A stretch of DNA of 30,463 bases, taken from assembly GCA_964384675.1 (NCBI GenBank), contig CAYLNK010000042.1, positions 1 through 30,463 on the forward strand, given 5' to 3'. Positions 6,147 to 15,300 of the stretch are shown here, one piece after another. This stretch comes from CAYLNK01 sp964384675 (lineage in GTDB: Bacteria > Acidobacteriota > Thermoanaerobaculia > UBA5066). Within the stretch, counting starts at the first letter, position 1, and the number at the start of each line of letters is the position of its first letter. A model generated the notes under the pieces. The model was not told where the DNA came from. It made no database searches and worked only from the letters and a program-made list of their open reading frames with translations. Both the position numbers and the translations under genes were made by a program.

Positions 6147-7402
6147 GCCGAGGCGTCTACGTCCTCCACGGCGCCCGTACCGCGTTCGCGCGGGCCGGGA
6201 CCGACTTCAAGAACGTCTCGGCCGTGGACCTGGGCCGCGCCGCCGCCGTCGAGGCGATGGCGCGCGCCGGCGTGGTGCCGGAGCAGATCGACCAGGCGAT
6301 CTTCGGCAACATCGCGACCCCGGCGGACGCCGCCAACATCGCCCGGGTCATCGCCCTTCGCGCGGGGGTGCCGAAGGAGCGCCCGGCGCACTCGGTCTCG
6401 CGCAACTGCGCGTCGGGGATCGAGTCGGTGGTCGAGGCGGCGCGGCTCATCCAGACGGGCGAGGCGGACGTGGTCCTGGCGGGCGGCGTCGAGAACATGA
6501 CCCAGATCCCGTTCCTCTACCGGGACGCCGTGAAGGACGTCCTCGTGAAGGCGGGGATGGCCAAGAGCGCCGGCGAGCGGATCCAGGCATTCGCCGGCAT
6601 GCCTTGGGGCCAGCTGCTGAATCCCGTCATCGGGCTCAAGCAGGGGCTGACCGACCCGGTGTGCGACCTGAACATGGGGGAGACCGCCGAGATCCTCGCC
6701 AAGGAGGGCGGCATCACCCGCGAGCAGCAGGACGCCTTCGCGCTTCGCTCCCACCAGCGCGCCACGGCGAGCCGCGCGAAGCTGGCCGAGGAGATCGTCC
6801 CGGTGCCGCTCCCGCCGGCTTTCGACAAGGTGTCCACCCTGGACAACGGCGTGCGCGAGGCCCAGACGATGGAGGCGCTCGCGAAGCTGAAGCCGTTCTT
6901 CGACCGGAAGTACGGCTCGGTCACTCCGGGCAACTCGTCCCAGATCACCGACGGCGGCGCCGCCGTGGTGGTGGCGTCCGAGGAGTTCGTGGCGAAGCTG
7001 GGGCGAGCACCGCTCGGGCGGATCGTCTCGTGGGGCTTCGCCGGCCTGGAGCCGGAGCGGATGGGCCTCGGCCCCTCGCGGTCGACGCCGGTCGCGTTCC
7101 GTCGCGGCGGCGTGACGATGAAGCAGATCGGGGTCGTGGAGATCAACGAGGCGTTCGCCGCGCAGGTGCTCGCGAACCTCCAGGCGTTCGAGAAGGACCC
7201 GGAGCTGGGGCCGATCGATGAGGAGACGTTGAACCCGAACGGCGGGGCGATCGCCCTGGGGCACCCCGTCGGCTGCTCGGGGACGCGCCTCATCCTGACG
7301 ACGCTCCTGGAGATGCGGCGGCGCAAGGCGAGCCACGGCCTCGCGACGCTCTGCATCGGCGGGGGGCAGGGCGCGTCGATCGTGCTGGAGTCGGCGTCGT
7401 GA
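6143..7402 (+). CDS. fadI: acetyl-CoA C-acyltransferase (FadI-type thiolase)
   Basis: Last step of beta-oxidation: 3-ketoacyl-CoA plus CoA gives acetyl-CoA and a shortened acyl-CoA. 419 residues. Seen: nucleophile Cys89 in SRNCASGIES, EINEAFAAQ near the active site, His374 in GGAIALGHP and the second cysteine Cys378 in VGCSG. The stretch between INEAFAAQ and the GHP motif carries an extra segment (FEKDPELGPIDEETL) like that in FadI and mitochondrial trifunctional-protein beta subunits, rather than the shorter biosynthetic thiolases. The start is TTG at 6143, overlapping the fadR stop as TTGA, with AGGAAG 11-13 bases upstream; a longer open frame upstream would only overlap fadR in another phase. 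It pairs with the FadJ-type protein encoded next, with which it is expected to form a complex. Confidence 0.92.
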   Translation: MSRGVYVLHGARTAFARAGTDFKNVSAVDLGRAAAVEAMARAGVVPEQIDQAIFGNIATPADAANIARVIALRAGVPKERPAHSVSRNCASGIESVVEAARLIQTGEADVVLAGGVENMTQIPFLYRDAVKDVLVKAGMAKSAGERIQAFAGMPWGQLLNPVIGLKQGLTDPVCDLNMGETAEILAKEGGITREQQDAFALRSHQRATASRAKLAEEIVPVPLPPAFDKVSTLDNGVREAQTMEALAKLKPFFDRKYGSVTPGNSSQITDGGAAVVVASEEFVAKLGRAPLGRIVSWGFAGLEPERMGLGPSRSTPVAFRRGGVTMKQIGVVEINEAFAAQVLANLQAFEKDPELGPIDEETLNPNGGAIALGHPVGCSGTRLILTTLLEMRRRKASHGLATLCIGGGQGASIVLESAS

Positions 7403-9558
7403 GCGGAGCCGGCGGCGCCTTCCGGCTCGAGGTGGAGCCGGAAGGCCTCGCGATCCTCACCTTCGACACACCGGGCGAGCGCGTCAACAAGTACTCGACG
7501 CCGGTGATGACCGAGCTCGACTCGCTGCTCGACGCGCTCGACAGGCGGAGCGACATCAAGGCGCTCCTCCTGGTGTCGGCGAAGCCGGACATCTTCATCG
7601 CCGGCGCCGACGTGAACGAGATCGCGACCGCGAACGCCGACTTCGGCAAGGAAGCGGTCCGCAAGGGGCAGGAGATCTTCGGCAAGCTGGCGGCCCTCCC
7701 GTACCCCACGGTCGCCGCGATCCACGGGGCGTGCGTCGGCGGCGGCTGCGAGACGGTGATCGCGATGGACTGGCGCCTGGCGTCGGACTCGCCGAAGACG
7801 CAGGTCGGCCTGCCGGAGGTGAAGCTCGGCATCCTGCCCGGCTGGGGCGGGACCTCGCGCCTGCCGCGCCTCATCGGGCTGACCCGGGCCCTCGACATCA
7901 TCCTGGCCGGCAAGACGCTCGACCCGAAGCGCGCGCTCGCGGCGGGCCTCGTCGACGAGGTCGTGCCGCTCCCGCTCCTCCAGACCTATGCGAGGCAGTT
8001 CGCGCGGAAGAGAATCGGCACGCCGAAGCGGAGCAACGCCGGTCCGGGCGGCGGCCCCGCGCGGACGAAGCCGGCGTCGCTCCAGGAATCGCTTCTCGAG
8101 GGCGTCGGCAGGGGGATCGTCTTCTCGAAGGCGCGCGCCTCCGTCCTCAAGGAGACGAAGGGTCACTACCCGGCGCCGCTCGAGGCCCTGAAGGCCGTCG
8201 AGGCGGGCTGGGGAAAGCCGCTCGCCGAGGCGCTGAAGACCGAGGTCGAGGGGGCCGGGCGGCTCATCGGCACCTCCACGATGCGCAACCTGGTGACGCT
8301 CTTCTTCCGGATGGAGGACGTCAAGAAGGAGACGGGCGTTCCGGGCGTGAAGCCGCGCGACGTCTCGCGGATCGGGGTCCTCGGAGCCGGCATCATGGGC
8401 GGCGGGATCGCGCAGCTCGCGGCCGACAAGGGCTACCCGACCCGGATGAAAGACATCAAGCCCGAGCCGCTGGCGGGCGGCTACGCGGCCGCGGCGAAGA
8501 TCTGGATCGACAAGGTGAAGCGGCGCCGCATGACGAAGAGCGAGCTGACCGCGAAGATGTCGCTCCTCTCGGGCGGGCTCGACTACGCCGGGTTCGGCAC
8601 CTGCGACGTCACCATAGAGGCCGTGGTCGAGAAGCTGGCGGTCAAGCAGGCGGTTCTGAAGGAGTGGGAGGCGGCCGTGCCCCCCGGCGCGATCTTCGCG
8701 TCGAACACCTCGACGCTCCCGATCACCGACATCCAGTCCGCGGCGGCGCATCCCGGGCGCGTCGTCGGGATGCACTTCTTCAACCCGGTGAGCCGGATGC
8801 CGCTCGTCGAGGTGATCTACGGCGCGAGGACCGACCCCGAGGTCACCGCCACGATCTTCGACCTCGCGAAGAAGATGGGGAAGACGCCGGTCGTCGTGAA
8901 GGACGCGCCGGGCTTCCTGGTGAACCGGATCCTCGGCCCGTACCTCGCCGAAGCGGTGCGCGTCCTCCTGGAAGGGAACCCGATGGACGCGATCGACGAG
9001 GCCCTCCGCGGCTTCGGGATGCCGGTCGGTCCGATCGAGCTCCTCGACGACATCGGGATCGACGTCGCGACCAAGGGGGGCGAGACGCTGACCGCGGCGT
9101 GGCCCGAACGGATGCCGCGCGACGCCGGCTTCGAGAAGCTCGTCACAGGCGGGCGCCTGGGACGGAAGACGAGGAAGGGCTTCTACCTCTACGAGGGCGA
9201 CAAGCGTCGCGGGCCCGACACGTCGGCCTATGCGGACCTCGGCATCCCCGTGCCAGCCGCCGCGAAGCTCCGGCCCGAGGAGATCCAGATGAGGCTGGTG
9301 GCGCCGATGGTCAACGAGGGCGCCTTCTGCCTGATGGACGGCATCGTCCCCGACGCCGGCAAGCTCGACCTCGCGATGATCTTCGGCACCGGCTTCCCGC
9401 CGTTCCGCGGCGGCCTCCTGAAGCACGCCGACGTCGCCGGCCTTCCCCTGATCGTGGAGTACCTCCAGAAGCTCGCCGGGACCCTCGGGCCCCGCTTCGC
9501 GCCCGCCCCCCTCCTCGTCGAACTCGCCCAGCAGAACCGGACCTTCCATCAGAAGTAG
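7399..9558 (+). CDS. fadJ: FadJ-type bifunctional enoyl-CoA hydratase / 3-hydroxyacyl-CoA dehydrogenase
   Basis: Hydrates 2-enoyl-CoA and oxidises the resulting (S)-3-hydroxyacyl-CoA with NAD+. 719 residues, the size of FadJ/FadB. The N-terminal crotonase domain (about 10-200) has an oxyanion segment GACVGGGCETV with Glu118 and GLPEVKLGILPGWGG with Glu140, matching the two catalytic glutamates of the family. A Gly/Pro/Lys-rich linker (about 208-232) follows. The NAD domain has GAGIMGGGI (329-337), the catalytic His459 in GMHFFNP, NTST before it, and VVKDAPGFLVNRIL. The C-terminal dehydrogenase repeat includes FGMPVGPIELLDDIG and FGTGFPPFRGG. The start is GTG at 7399, overlapping the thiolase stop as GTGA. 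The order thiolase then hydratase/dehydrogenase is the FadI-FadJ arrangement. Confidence 0.94.
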   Translation: MSGAGGAFRLEVEPEGLAILTFDTPGERVNKYSTPVMTELDSLLDALDRRSDIKALLLVSAKPDIFIAGADVNEIATANADFGKEAVRKGQEIFGKLAALPYPTVAAIHGACVGGGCETVIAMDWRLASDSPKTQVGLPEVKLGILPGWGGTSRLPRLIGLTRALDIILAGKTLDPKRALAAGLVDEVVPLPLLQTYARQFARKRIGTPKRSNAGPGGGPARTKPASLQESLLEGVGRGIVFSKARASVLKETKGHYPAPLEALKAVEAGWGKPLAEALKTEVEGAGRLIGTSTMRNLVTLFFRMEDVKKETGVPGVKPRDVSRIGVLGAGIMGGGIAQLAADKGYPTRMKDIKPEPLAGGYAAAAKIWIDKVKRRRMTKSELTAKMSLLSGGLDYAGFGTCDVTIEAVVEKLAVKQAVLKEWEAAVPPGAIFASNTSTLPITDIQSAAAHPGRVVGMHFFNPVSRMPLVEVIYGARTDPEVTATIFDLAKKMGKTPVVVKDAPGFLVNRILGPYLAEAVRVLLEGNPMDAIDEALRGFGMPVGPIELLDDIGIDVATKGGETLTAAWPERMPRDAGFEKLVTGGRLGRKTRKGFYLYEGDKRRGPDTSAYADLGIPVPAAAKLRPEEIQMRLVAPMVNEGAFCLMDGIVPDAGKLDLAMIFGTGFPPFRGGLLKHADVAGLPLIVEYLQKLAGTLGPRFAPAPLLVELAQQNRTFHQK

Positions 9559-9568
9559 AGGTGCCGTG

Positions 9569-11332
9569 ATGTCCACCGTCAAGCCCGAGATCGAAGTCGA
9601 CTCCTTCCTGAAGGCGCTGTATCAGGGGCACATCGCCGAGTCGCTCGTCTTCCCGTACCCGGAGATCCCGGCCGACACGAAGGAGACGGTGGAGGCCTTC
9701 TCGGAGGCGTACCGCGACTTCGACGCGGCCAACATCGACTCCGAGAAGATCGACCACGACCACTTCTTCCCGCGCGAGGCGATCAAGGGCCTGGGCGAGC
9801 TGGGCGCAATGGGGATGACGATCCCCGAGGAGTACGGCGGCAGCGGTTTCAGCGCCGCCGCGTACTGCAAGATGATGGAGCTGGTCGGTCCGCTCGACGC
9901 GTCCGCCGGCATCGTCGTCGGCGCCCACCAGTCGATCGGCCTGAAGCCCCTCCTCCTCTTCGGGAGCGAGGAGCAGAAGAAGCGCTGGCTGCCCGACCTC
10001 GCGGCCGGCAAGCTGATCGCGGCGTTCTGCCTCACCGAGCCGGAGTCGGGCTCGGACGCCGGTTCGCTGAAGACCACCGCCGTCCTCGACCCCGTGACCA
10101 ACGAGTACGTCCTGAACGGTACCAAGCAGTGGATCAGCAACGGCGGCTTCGCCAGCTTCTTCACGGTCTTCGCGCGCGTCCCGTCCGACGTGGCGGAGAA
10201 GGACAAGCACAAGGAGATCTGCTGCTTCGCGGTGGTGACGGGACCCGACGGCAACCTGCCGGGCCTGATCCGCGGGCCCGAGGAGAAGAAGCTCGGCCTC
10301 TGCGGCTCGTCGACCGTGCAGATCATCCTGGAGAACTGCCGGGTGCCCGCCGCGAACCTGATCGGGGAGAAGGGGAAGGGCTTCAAGGTCGCGGTCGAGA
10401 CGCTGAACACGGGCCGCACGTCGCTGGGCGCCGGCGCCGTCGGCGGCTCGAAGGTGATGCTGCAGCTCGCCGTCGCCCACGCCACGCAGCGCAAGCAGTT
10501 CAAGACCCCGATCGCCGAGTTCGAGATGATCCGCCAGAAGATCACCCGGATGACGGTGTCGACGTTCGCGCTCGAGTCGATGGTCTACCTGACGGCGGGC
10601 CTCGTGGACCGGAAGATCCCCGACTACTCGCTCGAGGGCGCCTGCTGCAAGATCTACGGCACCGAGATCCTCTGGCAGAACATCAACGACGCGCTCCAGA
10701 TCGCCGGCGGCAACGGCTTCATGAACGAGTACCCGTACGGGCGGGCGCTCCGCGACAGCCGGATCAACATGATCTTCGAGGGGACGAACGAGATCCTCCG
10801 CCTCCTCCTCGCTCTCTCCGGCATGAAGGAGCTGGGCGATCAGTTGAAGGAGGTGCAGGGCGCGCTCAAGAGGCCGCTCGCCCAGCGCGGGATCCTCACC
10901 GAGTACGCGCACAAGCGGATCAAGGGCGTCCTCACCCACGACAAGCTCGAGCTGGTGCACCCCTCGCTCGCGCCCGAGGCGGACCAGATCGGCAAGTACG
11001 CCGGCGTCTTCGCCAACGCGGTCGAGACGATCCTCAGGAAGCACGGCAAGAAGGTCGTCGACCAGGAATACCAGCAGGAGCGGCTGGCCGACGTGCTGAT
11101 CGACCTGTACGCGCAGATCGCGATCCTCTCCCGCGTCACGTCGTCGATCCAGAAGCGGGGCGAGGAGAAGGCGAAGGGCGAGGTCGAGATGGCCCGCTGG
11201 TTCTGCTCGCACGCGAAGCACCGGATGGTCGGCAACCTCAAGGCGCTGGAGAAGAACCAGGACCGCCGGACGACGGTGATCAGCGACCTGGTGTACGAGG
11301 CGGGCGGCTATCCGTACGACCTCTGGAAGTGA
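9569..11332 (+). CDS. acyl-CoA dehydrogenase, VLCAD-like
   Basis: FAD enzyme for the first step of beta-oxidation, forming trans-2-enoyl-CoA and passing electrons to an electron-transfer flavoprotein. 587 residues, longer than the approximately 380-residue short/medium-chain enzymes because of a C-terminal extension of some 170 residues, as in VLCAD-type members. Seen: CLTEPESGSDAGS (FAD/substrate signature), GRTSLGAGAVGGSK, QRKQFKTPIAEFEMIR, LQIAGGNGFMNEYPYGRALRDSRI, and the likely catalytic base Glu404 in MIFEGTNEI. The ATG at 9569 is used; a GTG lies one codon earlier. AGAGG stands about 8 bases upstream. It follows fadJ by 10 bases and precedes the MBL gene by 4. No electron-transfer flavoprotein genes are in the window. 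Confidence 0.93.
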   Translation: MSTVKPEIEVDSFLKALYQGHIAESLVFPYPEIPADTKETVEAFSEAYRDFDAANIDSEKIDHDHFFPREAIKGLGELGAMGMTIPEEYGGSGFSAAAYCKMMELVGPLDASAGIVVGAHQSIGLKPLLLFGSEEQKKRWLPDLAAGKLIAAFCLTEPESGSDAGSLKTTAVLDPVTNEYVLNGTKQWISNGGFASFFTVFARVPSDVAEKDKHKEICCFAVVTGPDGNLPGLIRGPEEKKLGLCGSSTVQIILENCRVPAANLIGEKGKGFKVAVETLNTGRTSLGAGAVGGSKVMLQLAVAHATQRKQFKTPIAEFEMIRQKITRMTVSTFALESMVYLTAGLVDRKIPDYSLEGACCKIYGTEILWQNINDALQIAGGNGFMNEYPYGRALRDSRINMIFEGTNEILRLLLALSGMKELGDQLKEVQGALKRPLAQRGILTEYAHKRIKGVLTHDKLELVHPSLAPEADQIGKYAGVFANAVETILRKHGKKVVDQEYQQERLADVLIDLYAQIAILSRVTSSIQKRGEEKAKGEVEMARWFCSHAKHRMVGNLKALEKNQDRRTTVISDLVYEAGGYPYDLWK

Positions 11333-11336
11333 AGAG

Positions 11337-12323
11337 ATGGCCGCCTCGCCCCGCGAGGGCGCGGCGGCCGTCCGCTCGCTGATCCACACGATCCCGGTTC
11401 CGACGCCCTTCCCGGTCGGCCCGGTGAACGTGCACCTGATCAAGGCCGACCCGATCACGCTGGTCGACGTCGGGCCGCTCACCGACGAGGCCTGGGACGC
11501 GCTGGTGCACGGCCTGAAGCGCGAGGGGCTGGGGCTCGGAGACGTGAAGCGCGTCCTCCTCACTCACGGCCACCACGACCACTACGGCATGGCGGGGCGC
11601 CTGGCGGACCGGGGCGCCCGGCTCCTGGGCGGGCGGCACGACGCCAAGCACTTCGAGCGGCGCTTCAACCGGAAGTACCTCCTCGACCAGCTGACCCGCT
11701 CGGGCTTCGAGATCGGCGTGCGATTCGTCGTGAGCGTCGGCGTGGCCGCCGTGGACCGTTACTCGGAGCCGCTGGCGGCGTGGGACCCGCTCGAGGGGGG
11801 CGAGGCGCTGGCCGGAGACGGCTACTCGGTCGTCGTGCGGGCCGCCCCCGGGCACACCCCGGGCAGCCTCACGTTCGAGGTCCCCGAGGCCGGCGTCCTC
11901 TTCACGGGCGACACCGTGCTGAAGGACATCACGCCGAACGCCGTGGTCGAGGAGGATCCCGAGCGCCCGGGAGAGCTCTTCCGCAGCGTCTCGCGGTATC
12001 TCGAGACGCTGGACGCGATCCTCGACGCGAACGGCGGTTCGACGCTCTACACCGGTCACGGCCGCCCGATCCTCGACTACCGGGAGCACCACCTCATGGT
12101 CTCCGGGAAGTACCGCCGTCGCGCGAGGCGGATCCTCCACGAGCTGGCGCGAGGACCGAGGAACGTGGCGGAGCTCGTCGCCGCCATCTTTCCCCGGGTG
12201 CGACGCATCAACCTCTACCTGGCCTACTCGGAGCTGACCGGCTTCCTCATGTCCCTGGAGGACCGCGGGCAGGTCGAACGCGTGGCCTCGAGGCGGGAGG
12301 ATCGGTACCGGCTGGTCGCGTAG
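11337..12323 (+). CDS. MBL-fold metallo-hydrolase (LACTB2-like) with C-terminal helical/winged-helix region
   Basis: Metal-dependent hydrolase of 328 residues. Seen: HxHxDH motif THGHHDHYG (His77, His79, Asp81, His82), His173 in APGHTPGS, Asp192 in LFTGDTVL and His241 in YTGHGRP, so the full dinuclear metal site is present. A C-terminal segment from about residue 255 (KYRRRARRILHELARGPRNVAELVAAIFPRVRRINLYLAYSELTGFLMSLEDRGQVERV) looks like the winged-helix tail of LACTB2-type proteins. An insertion of about 45 residues rich in basic and aromatic residues follows the first motif. It starts 4 bases after the acyl-CoA dehydrogenase stop and should be cotranscribed. Position in a beta-oxidation operon suggests a thioesterase-like or acyl-ester substrate, but that is inference; family members hydrolyse many substrates. 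Confidence 0.85.
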   Translation: MAASPREGAAAVRSLIHTIPVPTPFPVGPVNVHLIKADPITLVDVGPLTDEAWDALVHGLKREGLGLGDVKRVLLTHGHHDHYGMAGRLADRGARLLGGRHDAKHFERRFNRKYLLDQLTRSGFEIGVRFVVSVGVAAVDRYSEPLAAWDPLEGGEALAGDGYSVVVRAAPGHTPGSLTFEVPEAGVLFTGDTVLKDITPNAVVEEDPERPGELFRSVSRYLETLDAILDANGGSTLYTGHGRPILDYREHHLMVSGKYRRRARRILHELARGPRNVAELVAAIFPRVRRINLYLAYSELTGFLMSLEDRGQVERVASRREDRYRLVA

Positions 12324-12347
12324 CCGGAGCGGGGCGGCGGCGGTATC

Positions 12348-15300
12348 GTGGGCGCGTTGGGCTCGCGCCGCGTCCTGTCCGTCCTGGTCCTCCTGTGGCT
12401 CGGCGGCGCCCGGGCCCGCGGGGACGATTTCCGGCCCTCGTCGCGACTGACGCCGGGAGAGGGGCTCTCCCATCCCACGGTCGGGGCGATCGTGGAGGAC
12501 GCCGACGGCTTCGTCTGGCTCGGGACCCTGGACGGCCTCAACCGGTTCGACGGGCGCCGGGTGCGGGTTCTGCGGCACGATCCGCGGGACGCGTCCTCCC
12601 TCCCGGAGAGTCACGCCAATCCGCTGCTCCTGGACCGGAGCGGAGTCCTCTGGGTCGGGACCTACCGCGGCCTCGCCCGCGTCGATCGAGGGACCTTCGC
12701 CGCCACGCCGGCTTTTCCCTCCGTGCTCGGGTCCCGGCCCGTGGCCGGGCTCGCCGAGGGACGCGACGGGTCGCTCTACGTCTCCACGGCCGAGGCCGTC
12801 TACCGCGCCGATCCGACCCGGCAGGAGCTGAGGCCCGTGGCGCGACGCCCTGCAGGCGTGGGGGAGTACCGGCGTCTCCTGGTGACGCGAGGCGGACAGC
12901 TCCTCGCCGGGAGCGATCACGGCCTCTATAGGCTCGACGGAGGCCCGGAACCGGCGCGGCTCGGCGCGGAGGTTCCGGTCCTGGCTCTCGTCGAGGATCG
13001 GGCCGGCGATCTCTGGGTCGGCACGGAGAGGGGGCTCTTCCTCCGCGCCGCCGGATCGGAGTCGTTCACCGCGCTCCGATCCGACGCCGAGGATCCGTCC
13101 ACGCTTCCGGGAGACTTCGTCTTCCAGCTCCTTTCGGGCGAGAGCCACCTCTTCGTCGGGACGTCCCGCGGGCTCGCCCGCATCGCCCTTCCCCGGAGCG
13201 GCCCGGTCCCCGCGAGCCCGGTGGTGGAGCGCCTCTCGCGCGGCCCGGTGACAGCCCTCGCGACGGACCGGACGGGGGCTCTCTGGGTCGGCGAGGATCC
13301 GGGAGTCAGCCGCTACGATCCGGCGGCGCCCCGGTTCCGGACGAGCCGGCACGATCCCCGCGACCCGGCCAGCCTCGCGGGGGACCGGGTCTTCGGGCTG
13401 CACGAGGACGCGGCCGGCGCGCTTTGGATCGGGACGGACGGAGCGGGGCTCGAACGGCTCGAGAGCGACGGCCGGTTCAGCCACTTCCCGAAAGAGCCGG
13501 GAAAGCCCGGGCGGCTCGGACACGACGTCGTCCGCCGCGTGCGGGAAGGGCCGCCCGGAACGCTCTGGATCGGCACGGCGGGCGGCGGGCTCGAGCGCCT
13601 CGACGTGGCGACGGGCCGTTTCACGGCGTTCCGGCACGATCCCTCCCTGCCCGGGAGCCTCGTGGACGATCAGGTACGCGACGTCCTGGTGGACGGAGAC
13701 AGCGTGCTGGTCGCAACGCTCGGCGGCCTCGATCGGCTCGACCCAGGGACGGGCCGCGTGACCCATGTCGCGCTGGAGACCGGCGACCCCGCCGTCCGGA
13801 CGCCGGGTGGCCGGGGGAACCGCGTCCGGGCGCTCCACCGTTCCAAAGACGGGACGATCTGGGTCGGCACGGCCACCGGGCTCCACCGCCTCGAGCCCGG
13901 GTCGACCGGAACGGCGCGGGCTCCCGGCGCTCTCGGGGCCCTCAACGTCTTCTCGATCGACTCCCCGCGGAACGGGGAGATCGCCGTCGGTACGGATCGC
14001 GGGCTGGCGCTCCTCGACCCGCGCACCGGATCCCAGCGATTCTTCGGCCGGGCGGAGGGCCTTCCCAACGAATCCGTCTACGCCGCGCTCGAGGACGCCG
14101 CGGGCCTCCTCTGGGTGCCCACGAACAACGGCCTCGCCCGTCTCGATCCGCGGTCCGGGCGCGTCCGGACGTTCGACGCGCGGGACGGCCTGGCCGGGGA
14201 CGAGTTCAACGGCGGAGCGGCGTGCCTCAGGTCCTCCGGGGAGATCGTCCTGGGAGGTCCGCGTGGCCTCACGTACTTCCGGCCGGAGGAGATCGTCGAC
14301 GCTCCGTTCGCCGCGCCCGTGGTGGTGACGGGCATCCGGTCCTTCGAGAGGTCGCTCCGCGCGGCCGGGTCCGAGCCCCTCATGCTCTCGCACGAGGATC
14401 GCTTCCTCGACGTCTCGTTCGCCGCGCTCGACTTCCGGCGTCCCGACCGGATCGAGTACGCCGCGCGCCTCGAGGGTCTCGAGAAGTCGTTCGTCTCGAC
14501 GCGCGGCCAGGACGAGGTGCGGTATCGCGGGCTTCCTCCGGGGCGGTACGTCTTCCGGGTGAGGGCGAGCCTCCACGGGGTCACCTCTCCGGCCGAGCTG
14601 GCCCTGCCGATCACGATCCAGCCCCCGTTCTGGCAGACCTGGTGGGCGTACGGGATCCTCGGCGTCACGCTGGCGGGCTCGGTCGCCGGCGCGATCCGGG
14701 TACGGACGGCCGCCATCCAGCGGCGCGCCTCGGTCCTCGAGGAAAGGGTCCGGACACGGACGATCGAGCTGGAGTCCACGGTCCGGGAGCTCCGCCGCTC
14801 GGAGCGCGCGGCCCAGGACGCCCGTGAGGAAGCGGTGAAGGCGAACCGTGCCAAGGCGGAATTCCTGGCCAACATGAGCCACGAGATCCGGACCCCGCTC
14901 AACGCCGTCATCGGCCTGACGGGGCTCCTTCTGGACTCGGACCTGGACCCGCGGCAGCGGGACTTCGCCGAGACGATCCGGTCGAGCGGCGACACGCTGC
15001 TGGCGCTCGTCAACGACATCCTCGACCTCTCCAAGATCGAATCCGGAAAGCTGGAGCTGGAGGTGATCCCGTTCGATCTCTGGGACTGCGTCGAGGGTGG
15101 GCTCGACCTGGTCTCGCAGTCCGCCGCCGAGAAGGGCCTCGACCTCACGCTCGTCGTCGAACGGGGAACGCCGCGCATCGTGAGCGCCGACCCGACCCGC
15201 GTCCGGCAGGTGCTCGTCAACCTCCTCACCAATGCCGTGAAGTTCACCGACGTCGGCTCCGTCGCCGTCCAGGTGGCGCCGGTCGACGCGTCGGCGGTCG

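Noticed and set aside
6517..9582. Antisense frame of 1021 codons over fadI/fadJ
   Set aside because: Same compositional shadow effect; no domain motifs, and it crosses two well-supported genes.
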